Shown here: piece by piece, positions 16,576-27,264 of the stretch | How the letters are laid out: each line of letters begins with the position of its first letter | Position numbering within the stretch: the stretch's first letter is position 1 | Assembly: GCF_023715725.1 (NCBI RefSeq) | Contig: NZ_JAMBOT010000001.1 | Span: 558,001 to 622,000, forward strand | Length of the DNA: 64,000 bases | Direction of reading: 5' to 3' | DNA from: Paenibacillus pasadenensis | GTDB lineage: Bacteria; Bacillota; Bacilli; Paenibacillales; Paenibacillaceae | Notes under the pieces: model-generated | The model's input: only the letters and a program-made list of their open reading frames with translations | Database searches by the model: none | What the model was told of the DNA's origin: nothing | Made by a program: the position numbers and the translations under genes

Positions 16576-17910
16576 CTACGCCGTTTTGCCTTCCAGCAGC
16601 GCAATCAGCTCTTTGTTATCGATCTGACGGGCAAGACCTAGCGGAGTCTGGTCTGCAATCGGGTAATGTTTGTTCGGGTCAGCGCCTTTTTCAAGCAGCA
16701 GCTTGACGATATCCAACGATTCGGCAGCGACAGCCTCGAACAAGGAATGGTCGAGCTTAGGATCGGCGCCATATTGCAGCAGAAGCTGAACGGCACGGAT
16801 ATCGGGCTGGAACTCAGCGCTGTCATCCTCAGAAGCGTAAATTACGCTGCTTGCGTACTCCAGCGGCGTATACTCCTCCGACGTATCGCAGTTGCAATCG
16901 TTGGCATCCGCTCCGTTTTTGAGCAGCAGCTCCATCATGGGGATGGCGCGATTGCCGTTTTCGTCCACATAACCAGCCGCGCCGACAAGCGGAGCCTTGA
17001 ACTTCTTCTGGCCATCCGACTTCACGGTTGCGCCGGCCTTAATCAGCTCTTCGGCAAGCAGCAGCCGGTTGGAGGTTACGGCCGTCCACAGCAGGCTGCC
17101 GTTTTGCTGCTCCAGCAAGGCTAGGTTAGGCTTGGCCGCCAACAAAAGGCCCAGCAGCTCCAGATCCGCCTGCTCCGTTGTATCATAATAATCGCCTTCG
17201 GCTGTCTCACGATACGGCAGCGTTGCAACCTCAAGCAGAGCTAACGAGCTTTCGTTTTCCATTTCTACCAAGAGATTGACGTTCGCCCCGTTGTCCAGGA
17301 ACAGCTTCACCATCTCTTTATTTTTCGTAAATACGCTGTTCATCCAGGCCTGCTCGCTCAGCGCCGGCTTCCAGCCTAGCTTCAGCATTTGCTGGAGCTT
17401 ATCCAGCTTGCCCGCCCATACAAACGCATCCGCCTTATCGGCCCAGCGGGTCTGCAGCTCAGCGCCGGTAAGAGCCGCGACGGTTACCTGCTTTTTCGCC
17501 GAATTCCAGCTTACTTTACTGTCGAGCGCCTCACCGATAAAACGCAGCGGCACGAGTGTACGGCCTTTCAAAACAAGCGAAGATTGGGAAAGCGGGACTG
17601 TTTCGCCGTCAACAACCGCCCAGTTCTGGCCGATCGTATGCTGGATCGTCGTAAAGCCTTTTGTAGCCGTAATCGTTTTGCCGTTTAATGAAATTTTGGC
17701 GCCAAGACCTTCAAATATTCCACGCAGTGGCACAAGCGTTGATCCGTTCACAATTACCGGAGGCTGGTCATAAGCCTGCTTTTTGCCGTTCAAATACACG
17801 CTGATTGCGGTTTCCTTCGCCGGAGCTGCACTCGCCGCCGCTCCGCCGATGCCTGTTGCAATAAAAGCGGCGGCGCTAATCGCCACGGCCATTTTTTTAA
17901 ATCCCTGCAT
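16576..17910 (-). CDS. Secreted protein: copper amine oxidase N-like domain plus ankyrin repeats
   Basis: A 444-residue exported protein. A signal peptide covers about residues 1-28 (VAISAAAFIATGIGGAAASAAPA). Residues 35-150 hold two copies of the copper amine oxidase N-terminal-like beta unit (GSTLVPLRGIFEGLGAKI and GRTLVPLRFIGEALDSKV), common in Paenibacillus cell-surface proteins. Residues about 190-440 are ankyrin repeats ending in LLLQYGADPKLD, LLLEKGADPN and similar. No catalytic amine oxidase domain is present. A role in protein binding at the cell surface is inference. Confidence 0.85.
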   Translation of the reverse strand: MQGFKKMAVAISAAAFIATGIGGAAASAAPAKETAISVYLNGKKQAYDQPPVIVNGSTLVPLRGIFEGLGAKISLNGKTITATKGFTTIQHTIGQNWAVVDGETVPLSQSSLVLKGRTLVPLRFIGEALDSKVSWNSAKKQVTVAALTGAELQTRWADKADAFVWAGKLDKLQQMLKLGWKPALSEQAWMNSVFTKNKEMVKLFLDNGANVNLLVEMENESSLALLEVATLPYRETAEGDYYDTTEQADLELLGLLLAAKPNLALLEQQNGSLLWTAVTSNRLLLAEELIKAGATVKSDGQKKFKAPLVGAAGYVDENGNRAIPMMELLLKNGADANDCNCDTSEEYTPLEYASSVIYASEDDSAEFQPDIRAVQLLLQYGADPKLDHSLFEAVAAESLDIVKLLLEKGADPNKHYPIADQTPLGLARQIDNKELIALLEGKTA

Positions 17911-18037
17911 TTCTTCATCCCCTGCCCTTGATTATGTAATCTCTCCATCAACTGGAAACTACTATCCTATTATCAGGGGCGCGGTTAAACTTGTCTATCG
18001 GAATTTCTAAAGTGCTGCTTCGTATCTCGGCAGCCGT

Positions 18038-18520
18038 CTATCTGGCTTCTTCTCGATGCAAATCCATAGATAAGCGAATCATATCGACGCATGGAATGCC
18101 GTTTTCAACGATTGGCTCGTCATAATGCCGTACAAAAAAGTCCCGGTCCACGCCGGTAATGCGGAAACCGCATTTCTGATAAAGAGCAAGCTGGCCCATG
18201 CCGGAATTTCCCGTGCCGATTTCCAGCGTCAGCACCCCCAACTCGCGAGCCCGGTTGACCGCATGCTGCACGAGCCGTTTACCCAATCCTTGTCCTTGAT
18301 GCCTCTCGACAACGGCGACATTGACCAGCTCCATTGTCCCGGGACGCGTCGGAATAAGCACGTACACCCCGACGGTACCCTCATGCCCTTCCGATAATGT
18401 CCAGCATTCGCCGCGTCCGATATAGGAAGCGACCATCTTCTCTGAAGGATCGGCAAGCAGCAGCAGATCCATCGGCGGCAAATCGCTAGGACTCAACCGG
18501 TAAAACTCAACCGTAGACAT
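18038..18520 (-). CDS. GNAT family N-acetyltransferase
   Basis: A 160-residue acetyltransferase. The acetyl-CoA loop appears as RHQGQGLGKRLVQHAV (Q/R-x-x-G-x-G/A), preceded by the beta strand MELVNVAVVE and followed by LALYQKCGFRITGVD. The substrate is unknown. A strong AAAAGGAGGG site precedes the ATG, which overlaps the upstream gene by 14 bases. Confidence 0.88.
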   Translation of the reverse strand: MSTVEFYRLSPSDLPPMDLLLLADPSEKMVASYIGRGECWTLSEGHEGTVGVYVLIPTRPGTMELVNVAVVERHQGQGLGKRLVQHAVNRARELGVLTLEIGTGNSGMGQLALYQKCGFRITGVDRDFFVRHYDEPIVENGIPCVDMIRLSMDLHREEAR

Positions 18521-19100
18521 CCAGATTCCCTCCTTTTTTCAGCGGTTTGATACGGGACAAACGGAATGGAATTCTCAGCACGAGAAATTCCAGCAGCACG
18601 ATGAGCCCCGCACCCGCTACTTTAGTTAAAAACCAGTCACTATAATCCATATTAAAAACAAAAGGATAAAACAGAAGCATAACAAAGGTAACAAAAGCAT
18701 AGAAGGACCGCCTGGTACGGATAGCTTGAAGCAGCTCTAAAGCCCGCCATTTCAGGGCCAGCCCTTCAAATCCATAACATAAAAGCAAGACAAACACGGC
18801 ATGCAGGGCAAAATAGATCTGGCCTACCGCGTGAATATAAGGCGGACGCATTTCTTCGGCATTGGCAAAAGTAAAGGCAAAAAACGGATCGGCAAGCGAC
18901 AGCAGAACGAGCAGCCAGCTTAACCTGCCCGCCCATAAAAATGAAGGAATCCCTGGAGAAATTGCTCGCAGCCCCGAAGCAGCCAAAATATACCCGATCG
19001 CATCCGGCAGCACATCAACAGATCCGAGCCGCACATCAAACAGAATGAGGGTGAGCCCCCAGCCGATGCGGCGAAGAGGCCTAATCCAGCTTGGAGTCAT
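18507..19100 (-). CDS. Membrane protein, unknown function
   Basis: A 197-residue protein with about five hydrophobic segments (approximately 14-45, 57-78, 88-112, 130-148, 156-175) and a basic C-terminus. I recognise no family. It is the middle gene of a tightly overlapping set (ATGA overlap with the upstream gene, 14-base overlap with the GNAT gene), which suggests a shared role. Confidence 0.7.
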   Translation of the reverse strand: MTPSWIRPLRRIGWGLTLILFDVRLGSVDVLPDAIGYILAASGLRAISPGIPSFLWAGRLSWLLVLLSLADPFFAFTFANAEEMRPPYIHAVGQIYFALHAVFVLLLCYGFEGLALKWRALELLQAIRTRRSFYAFVTFVMLLFYPFVFNMDYSDWFLTKVAGAGLIVLLEFLVLRIPFRLSRIKPLKKGGNLDVYG

Positions 19101-19912
19101 TTTGTCTCCCCTCTCTCTTTGCGGACGAGCTCCGCAAGCTGCTGATTGGATAAGGTTTCATAGGAATAAAGCGGCAGCCGTTCAACGACCGCTTGACCGT
19201 CAGGCAGACGGAAGCTTAGCTTCAGCTCAGCCAGATCCATGACACGCGGATCGATTCCTTGCCCCAGGCTGTCCGACCATTGAAGCCGAATTGTCTCCCC
19301 TTTTTGATAACCATGCGGAAGCTTTGTTTCGTCAAGCGTTTTTCCATCCACCGTCAGCTCTAAACTGCTTTTCAGCTGCGGCGGCGAAACATCCACGTTT
19401 TCCAAGACGGCATCACGGGCCAAGGTGTCTGCATACATTTGTTGACCTCCGCCGCCACCTCCGGACTGACGCATTTCCAGGAGCTGGTTTTCCCCGCTCA
19501 TCATCTCCAACGTCCCAAGAGTAACTTTTTCCGTACGGCCGTCATCATAAAAGAGAAGCAGATTGAGCGGCCCCGACTTCAACTCCTTAAACCAAGGCTC
19601 CTGCGGGTTTATTTCCGTCCAAGCTCTCATTTGCTGCTGATACACATTTTCATTATTTTTCATAAGATCAAACCGGATTTGCGGATGTCCCTCCAGCTGA
19701 ATAGCGCCTACTTTGCTGCTGGCATAATTGTCTTCTATGAAATTAACGTTCAGCATCTGACTAACTTCTGAATTAATTCGCACGTTTTGTTCAAATACAT
19801 AAGTTTTTCTCAGCTGCATGCTGTTCCAATAAAGGAGATTGCCGATCCAGCTTGCTCCAACGAGCAAAGCTGCTGCTGCAGATGCCGCTTTCCAATTAAG
19901 CTTCGCTTTCAA
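19097..19912 (-). CDS. Membrane-anchored protein, unknown function
   Basis: A 271-residue protein with one N-terminal hydrophobic segment (about residues 9-30) and a predicted external remainder. A Gly run (SGGGGGGQQ) near residue 150 separates two domains. I recognise no family. The start is TTG with a GGCGGGG-like site. It is the first gene of the unit with the five-helix protein and the GNAT enzyme. Confidence 0.65.
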   Translation of the reverse strand: MKAKLNWKAASAAAALLVGASWIGNLLYWNSMQLRKTYVFEQNVRINSEVSQMLNVNFIEDNYASSKVGAIQLEGHPQIRFDLMKNNENVYQQQMRAWTEINPQEPWFKELKSGPLNLLLFYDDGRTEKVTLGTLEMMSGENQLLEMRQSGGGGGGQQMYADTLARDAVLENVDVSPPQLKSSLELTVDGKTLDETKLPHGYQKGETIRLQWSDSLGQGIDPRVMDLAELKLSFRLPDGQAVVERLPLYSYETLSNQQLAELVRKERGETK

Positions 19913-19974
19913 ATTGCCCCGCCTCTTTTCCTTTAACCTAACAATAATAGCAGATGTGTGGAAAAAATAGATGT

Positions 19975-20010
19975 AAAAAAAACGCCAAGGCAGCTGCGCC
20001 TTGGCGGTTG
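19975..20010 (-). terminator. Intrinsic terminator of the pyr operon
   Basis: The stem CGCCAAGGC...GCCTTGGCG is followed on the minus strand by eight T, 22 bases after the pyrE stop. Confidence 0.9.
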
Positions 20011-20031
20011 TTCAACTTCATTCAACTTCGT

Positions 20032-20679
20032 TTACTTGCCGTAGCTGGCCGGATCTTCGCGCCATGCCTTCAGCGAAGCGAGCTGGCCGCTCGCCACGAT
20101 GCCGCGTTCTGCGGCAACGTCAATCAGCGCCGAATAGCTGGACAGCGTCTGCAATGGAACGCCTGCTTCTGCGAATGCCGCTTCCGCGCTGGCAAACTGA
20201 TACGTGAAAATCGCTACCACCGCCAACACTTCCGCTCCTGCCTCGCGTACAGCTTGAGCCGCTTTAATGGAGCTTCCGCCCGTGGAGATCAGATCTTCGA
20301 TAACGACGACCTTTTGGCCTTCGGCGATACGTCCTTCAATCTGATTTTGCTTGCCGTGGCCCTTTGCTTTGTCGCGAATGTACGCCATCGGCAGGTTCAG
20401 CTTTTGCGCAACCCATGCCGCATGCGGAATGCCGGCCGTCGCCGTGCCCGCGATTACCTCAGCATCCGGGAATTGCTCGCGGATAACTGCTGCGAAGCCC
20501 TCTGCTACCAGCTCGCGAATGTCCGGGTAGGACATCGTCAAGCGGTTATCGCAATAAATAGGGGATTTTAAACCGGACGTCCATGTAAAAGGCTCATCCG
20601 GGCTCAGCGCAACCGCTCCGATGTCCAAAAGCTTGCCGGCGATCTCGCGCGGCAGTTGATTCAGGCTTACCGTTGTCAT
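20032..20679 (-). CDS. pyrE: Orotate phosphoribosyltransferase
   Basis: A 215-residue enzyme that joins orotate to PRPP to give OMP, the fifth step of UMP synthesis. The PRPP loop VVVIEDLISTGGSS and the flexible-loop Lys-rich segment RDKAKGHGKQNQIEG are present. It is the last gene of the operon. The ATG overlaps the pyrF stop (ATGA), with GAGGAG inside the pyrF end as ribosome binding site. Confidence 0.97.
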   Translation of the reverse strand: MTTVSLNQLPREIAGKLLDIGAVALSPDEPFTWTSGLKSPIYCDNRLTMSYPDIRELVAEGFAAVIREQFPDAEVIAGTATAGIPHAAWVAQKLNLPMAYIRDKAKGHGKQNQIEGRIAEGQKVVVIEDLISTGGSSIKAAQAVREAGAEVLAVVAIFTYQFASAEAAFAEAGVPLQTLSSYSALIDVAAERGIVASGQLASLKAWREDPASYGK

Positions 20680-21422
20680 GCTTGGATCAGCTCCTCAATA
20701 ATGGATTCCAGCGCGGCTCGCGGGTCAGCCGCCCGGGTAATCGGTCTTCCGATGACCATGAAGTCAGTACCTGCCTGCAGCGCCGCTTGCGGCGTCATAA
20801 TGCGGGACTGATCTCCGATATCTGCTCCTGCAGGGCGGATTCCCGGCGTTACGGTCTGGAAAGCAGGTCCGCAGGTGTCCTTCACCAGCCCGACCTCATG
20901 CGGTGAAGCAACAACGCCGTCCAGACCGGAAGCAATGGCAAGCAGCGCGTAACGCGCCACAGATTCCGCAACCGTGCCCGGAATGCCGATTTCGTCGTTC
21001 AGCACTTCTTCGCTTGTGCTTGTAAGCTGGGTAACGGCGATTACAGTCGGCTTCGTTAGGCTGGCATCAGCGGCAAGCGCCTCTTCCACGCCTTCCATTG
21101 CCGCCTCCATCATGTCACGGCCGCCTGCTGCATGCACATTGAACATATCCACGCCAAGCCTGGTTACGCTCCCTGCGCCGCCTTTTACCGTATTGGGGAT
21201 ATCATGCATTTTTACATCGAGAAACACACGGTAGCCGCGCGCCTTGAGCATCCGGACAAATTCCGGGCCGGCCGCATAATACAGCTGCATGCCTACCTTC
21301 ATGTAACAAGGTATGCCCTCCAGCTGTTTCAAAAGCGTCTCGGCGGAAGCTGCATCCGGGTAATCCAGAGCCACCATCACTTTTCCGGCTGCCTGCTCGC
21401 GGCTTATCGTTGTTGCGCTCAT
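20676..21422 (-). CDS. pyrF: Orotidine 5'-phosphate decarboxylase
   Basis: A 248-residue TIM-barrel enzyme that decarboxylates OMP to UMP. The catalytic Asp-x-Lys-x-x-Asp motif is visible as DVKMHD, with MVALDYP at the N-terminus and VIGRPI near the end. ATG 21422 is preferred because AAAGGAGG stands just upstream; a longer form from 21455 would place that site inside the gene. About 140 bases separate it from carB with no terminator seen. Confidence 0.97.
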   Translation of the reverse strand: MSATTISREQAAGKVMVALDYPDAASAETLLKQLEGIPCYMKVGMQLYYAAGPEFVRMLKARGYRVFLDVKMHDIPNTVKGGAGSVTRLGVDMFNVHAAGGRDMMEAAMEGVEEALAADASLTKPTVIAVTQLTSTSEEVLNDEIGIPGTVAESVARYALLAIASGLDGVVASPHEVGLVKDTCGPAFQTVTPGIRPAGADIGDQSRIMTPQAALQAGTDFMVIGRPITRAADPRAALESIIEELIQA

Positions 21423-21563
21423 CGCTTGTTCCTCCTTTACGTTCACTTCTGTCAATCATTCGGGCATAGAGAAAGGCCATCCGCCGAGAGAAGCGGTCCG
21501 CCGTCCCGTTCATCGGGTCCGTCAGACCGCGCCCTCGGCGCTGGCCGTACTAGTAGTTGCAGA

Positions 21564-24500
21564 TTACTGCAGAACCGGCATCGGGTTCGAGCTGAAATTA
21601 ATCGTCTGCAGCATATTGAGCAGCGCGCGCACCGTATCAAGCGACGTCATGCAGACAACGCCGTTCTCAACAGCCTCGCGGCGAATGCGGAAACCGTCGC
21701 GCTCCGGCGTTTTGCCCTTCGTCAGCGTATTGAAGACGAATTGCGCTTGACCGCTGCGGATCAGATCCAGAATGTTCGGGCTGCCTTCGCTCAGCTTGTT
21801 AACGCGCTGCACGTTGATGCCCGCTGCTTCCAGCGCGGATGCCGTGCCGCCGGTAGCGATAATTTTGTAGCCGATTGCGTAGAAGCCTTTAAGCAGCTCA
21901 ATTGCTTCTTCCTTATCCTTGTCGGATACGGTAGCAATAATGGAGCCCTGAAGCGGAATCTTCATGCCAGCGCCAATCAAGCCTTTGTACAGCGCCTTTG
22001 CGTATTGCTCATCGCGGCCCATAACCTCGCCGGTCGATTTCATTTCCGGCGTCAGCGTCGGGTCAACACGGCGCAGCTTGGCAAAGCTGAATACCGGAAC
22101 TTTGACGGAAACGAAGCTGTCCTCCGGCCACAGGCCGTCGACATGACCCAGATCGGCCAGCTTCGTTCCCAGGATGGCGCGGGTTGCCAGGTTTGCCATC
22201 GGCAGGTTTGTTACTTTGCTGAGGAACGGAACCGTACGCGAGGAGCGCGGGTTAACCTCGATGACATAAGCTTTATCGTTGTGGATAACGAACTGGATGT
22301 TAACCAGGCCGACCACGTTGAGCGCTTTGGAAATCTTGATGGTAATATCGATAATTTGATCTTTGATATCTTGGGACAGCGATTGCGGCGGGTACACGGC
22401 GATGGAATCGCCGGAGTGTACGCCTGCGCGCTCAACATGCTCCATGATGCCCGGGATAACAACGGTCTCGCCGTCGCAGATCGCGTCGACCTCTGCTTCC
22501 TTGCCAAGCATGTAACGGTCGATCAGAACCGGATGCTCCGGATTGATTTTGACCGCTTCCTTCATGTAGCCAACCAGCTCTTCATCGGAGTAGACGATTT
22601 CCATCGCGCGTCCGCCAAGGACGTAGGACGGGCGTACCAGCACCGGATAGCTGAGCTTGTTAGCCGTAACAAGCGCTTCTTCCAGGTTCGTCACCGTGCT
22701 GCCTTCCGGCTGCGCGATGTTCAGGCTGCGAAGCAGCGCTTCGAACTTTTTGCGGTCTTCAGCCATATCGATGCTTTCCAGGCTGGAGCCCAGAATGCGG
22801 ACGCCGGCTTTGGCAAGCGGGGCTGCCAGGTTAATTGCCGTTTGGCCGCCGAACTGCACGATAACGCCGATTGGCTTCTCCTGCTCGATGACGTTCAGCA
22901 CATCCTCCAGGAACAGTGGCTCAAAATACAGCCGGTCCGAGGTGCTGAAGTCGGTTGATACCGTCTCCGGGTTGTTGTTGATAATAACCGCCTCGTAGCC
23001 GGCGTTTTGAATCGCCCATACCGCGTGAACGGTGGAATAGTCGAATTCGATACCTTGGCCGATACGGATCGGGCCGGAGCCGAGCACGAGCACCTTCTGC
23101 TTGTCGGACTCGATGACCTCGTTCTCAACCTCGTAAGTCGAGTAGTAGTATGGCGTGCTGGCTTCAAATTCAGCCGCGCAGGTGTCAACCATTTTGTAAA
23201 CAGGACGCAGTCCTTGCTCCAGACGATAGGTGCGCACACTGTGCTCGTCCGTCAGCGTGGACTGTCCGCCCTCACGGCGCAGCTCGGCGATGGAGCGGTC
23301 AGAGAAGCCTTTGCGCTTCGCCTGGTACAGCAGCTCGCTCGTCAGGCCCGGCGCGCGGCGCAGCTCGTCCTCGAAAGCGACGATGCTTTCGATTTTGTCG
23401 AGGAACCACCAGTCAACCTTGGTCAGATCCTGAATGTCCGCCAGTGCCCAGCCGCGGCGGAACGCTTCAGCGATCAGGAACATGCGCTCGTCGTCCGGCT
23501 TGTTCAGGCGGGTGCGGAGCGTATCGTCGGACAGCTCGTTCGCTTCCTTCAGATGGAAACGGTGCGTACCGATCTCAAGCGAGCGGATCGCCTTGTGCAT
23601 CGATTCTTCGAAGGTGCGGCCAATCGCCATAACCTCGCCCGTAGCTTTCATTTGCGTACCGAGCTTGCGGTTAGCGCCGGTGAACTTGTCAAACGGCCAG
23701 CGCGGGATTTTGCTCACGATATAGTCAAGCGTAGGCTCAAAGCAAGCATACGTCTGGCCCGTTACCGGGTTAACGATCTCGTCGAGCGTGTAGCCGATGG
23801 CGATTTTAGCGGCCATTTTGGCGATTGGGTAACCGGTCGCTTTGGAAGCGAGCGCCGAGGAACGGCTGACACGCGGGTTAACCTCGATCACATAATATTG
23901 GAAGCTGAACGGATCCAGCGCAAATTGCACGTTACAGCCGCCCTCAATATTCAAAGCGCGGATGATTTTGAGCGAGGCGGAGCGGAGCATCTGATACTCG
24001 CGGTCCGACAGCGTCTGGCTCGGCGCAACGACGATGGAATCGCCGGTATGTACGCCAACCGGGTCAAAGTTTTCCATGTTACAAACAACAATACAGTTGT
24101 CGTTGGCATCGCGCATAACTTCGTACTCGACTTCCTTCATGCCAGCGATCGATTTCTCGATCAGACATTGGCCGATCGGGCTGTAACGGATGCCGGAAGA
24201 AACAGTCTCGAGCAGCTCTTCTTCCGTCGCGCAGATGCCGCCGCCTGTGCCGCCGAGCGTGTAGGCCGGACGAACGATGATCGGATAGCCGATTTCATTT
24301 GCAAAATCAACCGCTTCCTGCACCGACGTTACGATTACGCTCTCCGGTACCGGCTGCTCCAGCTCGCGCATCAAATCACGGAACAGATCGCGGTCTTCGG
24401 CTTTTTCAATCGCCGACAGCTGCGTACCGAGCAGCTGTACGTTCTCGCGCTCCAGCACGCCTGCACGCGCCAGCTCGACAGCCATGTTAAGGCCGGTCTG

Positions 24501-24776
24501 GCCGCCCAGGGTCGGCAGCAAGCCGTCAGGACGCTCTTGGCGAATAATTTGGGAGACAAAGTCAAGCGTAATCGGCTCGATATACACTTTGTCCGCCATG
24601 TTTGTATCCGTCATGATGGTAGCCGGATTGCTGTTGATGAGCACAACCTCGTAGCCTTCTTCTTTCAGCGCTTGGCAGGCTTGCGTGCCGGCATAGTCAA
24701 ACTCGGCGGCTTGACCGATCACGATTGGGCCGGAGCCGATTACGAGAATTTTTTTGAGCAGATTATTTCTGGGCAT
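21564..24776 (-). CDS. carB: Carbamoyl-phosphate synthase, large subunit
   Basis: A 1070-residue subunit, the normal family length. Two homologous ATP-grasp halves are seen: the first starts [21 protein letters not shown], the second [20 protein letters not shown] at about residue 555. The C-terminal MGS-like allosteric domain is at about 935-1070 ([16 protein letters not shown]). It makes carbamoyl phosphate from ammonia supplied by CarA, bicarbonate and two ATP. It overlaps carA by 14 bases. The position in the pyr operon indicates the pyrimidine-specific copy (pyrAB in Bacillus). Confidence 0.97.
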   Translation of the reverse strand: MPRNNLLKKILVIGSGPIVIGQAAEFDYAGTQACQALKEEGYEVVLINSNPATIMTDTNMADKVYIEPITLDFVSQIIRQERPDGLLPTLGGQTGLNMAVELARAGVLERENVQLLGTQLSAIEKAEDRDLFRDLMRELEQPVPESVIVTSVQEAVDFANEIGYPIIVRPAYTLGGTGGGICATEEELLETVSSGIRYSPIGQCLIEKSIAGMKEVEYEVMRDANDNCIVVCNMENFDPVGVHTGDSIVVAPSQTLSDREYQMLRSASLKIIRALNIEGGCNVQFALDPFSFQYYVIEVNPRVSRSSALASKATGYPIAKMAAKIAIGYTLDEIVNPVTGQTYACFEPTLDYIVSKIPRWPFDKFTGANRKLGTQMKATGEVMAIGRTFEESMHKAIRSLEIGTHRFHLKEANELSDDTLRTRLNKPDDERMFLIAEAFRRGWALADIQDLTKVDWWFLDKIESIVAFEDELRRAPGLTSELLYQAKRKGFSDRSIAELRREGGQSTLTDEHSVRTYRLEQGLRPVYKMVDTCAAEFEASTPYYYSTYEVENEVIESDKQKVLVLGSGPIRIGQGIEFDYSTVHAVWAIQNAGYEAVIINNNPETVSTDFSTSDRLYFEPLFLEDVLNVIEQEKPIGVIVQFGGQTAINLAAPLAKAGVRILGSSLESIDMAEDRKKFEALLRSLNIAQPEGSTVTNLEEALVTANKLSYPVLVRPSYVLGGRAMEIVYSDEELVGYMKEAVKINPEHPVLIDRYMLGKEAEVDAICDGETVVIPGIMEHVERAGVHSGDSIAVYPPQSLSQDIKDQIIDITIKISKALNVVGLVNIQFVIHNDKAYVIEVNPRSSRTVPFLSKVTNLPMANLATRAILGTKLADLGHVDGLWPEDSFVSVKVPVFSFAKLRRVDPTLTPEMKSTGEVMGRDEQYAKALYKGLIGAGMKIPLQGSIIATVSDKDKEEAIELLKGFYAIGYKIIATGGTASALEAAGINVQRVNKLSEGSPNILDLIRSGQAQFVFNTLTKGKTPERDGFRIRREAVENGVVCMTSLDTVRALLNMLQTINFSSNPMPVLQ

Positions 24777-25908
24777 ACTGCAGCTCTCCTTTGGACGCTT
24801 CCGACAGCTGTGCTTGGCGCGGCTTGGAAGGATTATTGCGGCGATTGGTGCGGATCAGCTCCAGGAATTCGTCGAACAGGTAGCTGGAATCGAACGGCCC
24901 CGGCGCAGCTTCTGGATGATATTGAACGGTAAAGGCCGGGAATTCGGTATGTTTAAGGCCTTCAACGGTTTTGTCGTTGTTGTTAATATGCGTGACCTGC
25001 AGCTTTGTGCCGGCGATGCTGGACTCTGGCACGGTGTAACCGTGGTTTTGGCTGGTGATGTAGCAGCGTCCGGTTGCAAGCTCTTTAACCGGATGGTTGC
25101 CGCCGCGGTGGCCGAATTTAAGCTTTTCGGTATCGGCTCCGCAAGCAAGAGCAAACAGCTGATGGCCAAGGCAAATGCCGAAAATCGGATACTCGCCGAG
25201 CAGCTCGCGAATCGTCGCCACAGCATGCGGCACGTCCTGCGGGTCGCCAGGGCCGTTGGACAGCTGAATGCCGTCCGGGTTCAGGCGGCGGATCGTATCG
25301 GCCGAAGTGTCATGAGGCACGACAACAACGTCGCAGCCGCGCTTTGTCAGCTCGCGCAGAATGCCGGATTTGGCGCCGTAGTCGATGAGCACGATGCGCT
25401 CGCCGAAGCCAGGGCTCGTAAATACTTGTTTCGTCGACGTGCGGGCAACTTGGTCGCGCATCAGAGCGGTTGCTTTCAGCTGCTCGACAATTCCTTCCAC
25501 GCGCTCGTTGCCCGTTGTAATGATGCCTCTCATCGTACCGAAATGACGCAGCTTGCGCGTCAGCATCCGGGTGTCAATCTCGCTGATGCCAGGGATGCCA
25601 TGCTCCTTCAGCAGCCAGTCGAGCGATACCTGCGCGCGCCAGTTGCTCGGAATCGGCTCGTGACGGCGTACCGCAAAGCCGTGGATGAACGGAGCGACCG
25701 TTTCAAAATCGTCGCGGGTAATGCCGTAGTTGCCTACGAGCGGATACGTCATCGTGACGATTTGTCCGCAATAAGATGGATCGGAGATAACCTCTTGATA
25801 TCCTGTAATGCCTGTATTAAAAACAACTTCGCCGGATTTGGAAGTTTCCGCGCCGAATGACTGGCCCGCAAATACGGTTCCGTCTTCAAGGATCAATCTT
25901 GCTTGCAT
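24763..25908 (-). CDS. carA: Carbamoyl-phosphate synthase, small (glutaminase) subunit
   Basis: A 381-residue class I glutamine amidotransferase subunit. The nucleophile is in GICLGHQL (Cys at about residue 245). The catalytic His/Glu appear as [13 protein letters not shown]. The N-terminal small-subunit domain begins [18 protein letters not shown] 25908 has AAGGAG 8 bases upstream; a GTG 3 codons earlier overlaps it. The gene follows pyrC by 18 bases and overlaps carB. Confidence 0.97.
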   Translation of the reverse strand: MQARLILEDGTVFAGQSFGAETSKSGEVVFNTGITGYQEVISDPSYCGQIVTMTYPLVGNYGITRDDFETVAPFIHGFAVRRHEPIPSNWRAQVSLDWLLKEHGIPGISEIDTRMLTRKLRHFGTMRGIITTGNERVEGIVEQLKATALMRDQVARTSTKQVFTSPGFGERIVLIDYGAKSGILRELTKRGCDVVVVPHDTSADTIRRLNPDGIQLSNGPGDPQDVPHAVATIRELLGEYPIFGICLGHQLFALACGADTEKLKFGHRGGNHPVKELATGRCYITSQNHGYTVPESSIAGTKLQVTHINNNDKTVEGLKHTEFPAFTVQYHPEAAPGPFDSSYLFDEFLELIRTNRRNNPSKPRQAQLSEASKGELQYAQK

Positions 25909-25926
25909 CCGTATCACTCCTTATGT

Positions 25927-27216
25927 CTATTGGTGGGACCAGACGACGCGGCCGCCTACGAGTGTGGCCTCAGGCCAGCCGTAGAGCTTCCATCCGCCGA
26001 AAGGCGTATTGTTGCTTCGGGATTTGAATTGGGAAGGATCGACCTCGCGCTCTTGGTGAAGCTCGATCAGGGTCAGGTCAGCCGGTGCGCCAAGCGCAAG
26101 CTTTCCGGAATCAAGGCCGAACACCTCTGCCGGCTTCTGTGTCATGCGGCTCAGCAGGAAACCGAGCGACCATTGGCCCGTACGGACAAATTTTGTGTAC
26201 ATGAGCGGGAAGGCCGTTTCGAAGCCGACGATGCCAAACGGCGCAAGCTGCATGCCGCGGGCTTTTTCCTCCGCGCTATGCGGCGCGTGGTCGGTTACGA
26301 TCATATCAATCGTGCCATCCTCGATGCCTTCAATGACCGCCTGCACGTCGCGCGGCGTGCGCAGCGGCGGGTTCATTTTCCAGTTGGAATCCATACCCGG
26401 GATATCCTCGTCGCTCAGCACCAGATGGTGGGGACATACTTCTGCGGTGATCTTTACCCCGATGGACTTCGCCAAGCGGATCAGCCGAACCGATTGCTCC
26501 GTGCTGACGTGGCATACATGATAGTGAACGCCAGTCGCTTCCGCCAGCAGCGCGTCGCGTCCAACATGGATGGCTTCGGACTCGTTCGGAATGCCCTTAA
26601 TGCCGTTGTCGCGGGCAAACTTGCCTTCGGAGACATACAACCCTTCCACCAGGCTGTCGTCCTCGCAGTGCGCAATGATCGGCATTTCAAGCGATTTCGC
26701 GAGCGCCATCGCATCTTTCATCATCTGAGCGCGCTGCACGCCGACACCGTCGTCCGTGAAGCCGATCGCTCCAGCTTCCTTCAAAGCAGCAAAATCAGTC
26801 AGCTCCCGTCCGAGCTGGTTTTTGGAGATGGCGGCGTAAGGGAGAACCTTCACTCCGTTGCCCTGCTCGCGCGCTTTGTCCAGCACATACTTCACCGTCT
26901 CCGGCGTGTCGATGGAAGGGCGCGTGTTCGGCATGCAGGCTATCGTCGTAAATCCGCCCGCCGCTGCAGAAGCAGTGCCGGTAACAATGTCTTCCTTATG
27001 CTCAAAGCCCGGGTCCCGCAGATGCACGTGCATATCGATGAATCCGGCCGACACAAGCTTGCCGCCAGCGTCGAGCGTCTCTTCTCCTGCTGCCGGTGCG
27101 TCGCCTCCGATCATTTCGGCGATAACACCGTTTTCGATGCGAATATGCCGGGTTTCCAGCTCGCCGCTCTCCTCATTCCAGACCCGTCCGTTGACAATCC
27201 ATTTTACAGCTGACAT
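25927..27216 (-). CDS. pyrC: Dihydroorotase (class I)
   Basis: A 429-residue amidohydrolase that closes carbamoyl-aspartate to dihydroorotate. The zinc-binding HxH is in DMHVHLRDPG. Later metal ligands appear as AHCEDD and HVCHVST, and the catalytic Asp segment as IVTDHAPHS. The length and motifs fit the Bacillus-type class I enzyme. It lies between pyrB (48 bases) and carA (18 bases) in the operon. Confidence 0.97.
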   Translation of the reverse strand: MSAVKWIVNGRVWNEESGELETRHIRIENGVIAEMIGGDAPAAGEETLDAGGKLVSAGFIDMHVHLRDPGFEHKEDIVTGTASAAAGGFTTIACMPNTRPSIDTPETVKYVLDKAREQGNGVKVLPYAAISKNQLGRELTDFAALKEAGAIGFTDDGVGVQRAQMMKDAMALAKSLEMPIIAHCEDDSLVEGLYVSEGKFARDNGIKGIPNESEAIHVGRDALLAEATGVHYHVCHVSTEQSVRLIRLAKSIGVKITAEVCPHHLVLSDEDIPGMDSNWKMNPPLRTPRDVQAVIEGIEDGTIDMIVTDHAPHSAEEKARGMQLAPFGIVGFETAFPLMYTKFVRTGQWSLGFLLSRMTQKPAEVFGLDSGKLALGAPADLTLIELHQEREVDPSQFKSRSNNTPFGGWKLYGWPEATLVGGRVVWSHQ

Positions 27217-27264
27217 TGCTTTTGCCCGTCCCCTTTCCGATCCCTGAACCTATAAAAACTGAAT

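Noticed and set aside
21132..24932. Very long plus-strand open frames antisense to carB (608 and 641 codons)
   Set aside because: They are mirror frames produced by the codon bias of carB, with Arg/Gln/His-rich nonsense composition and no recognisable domain.
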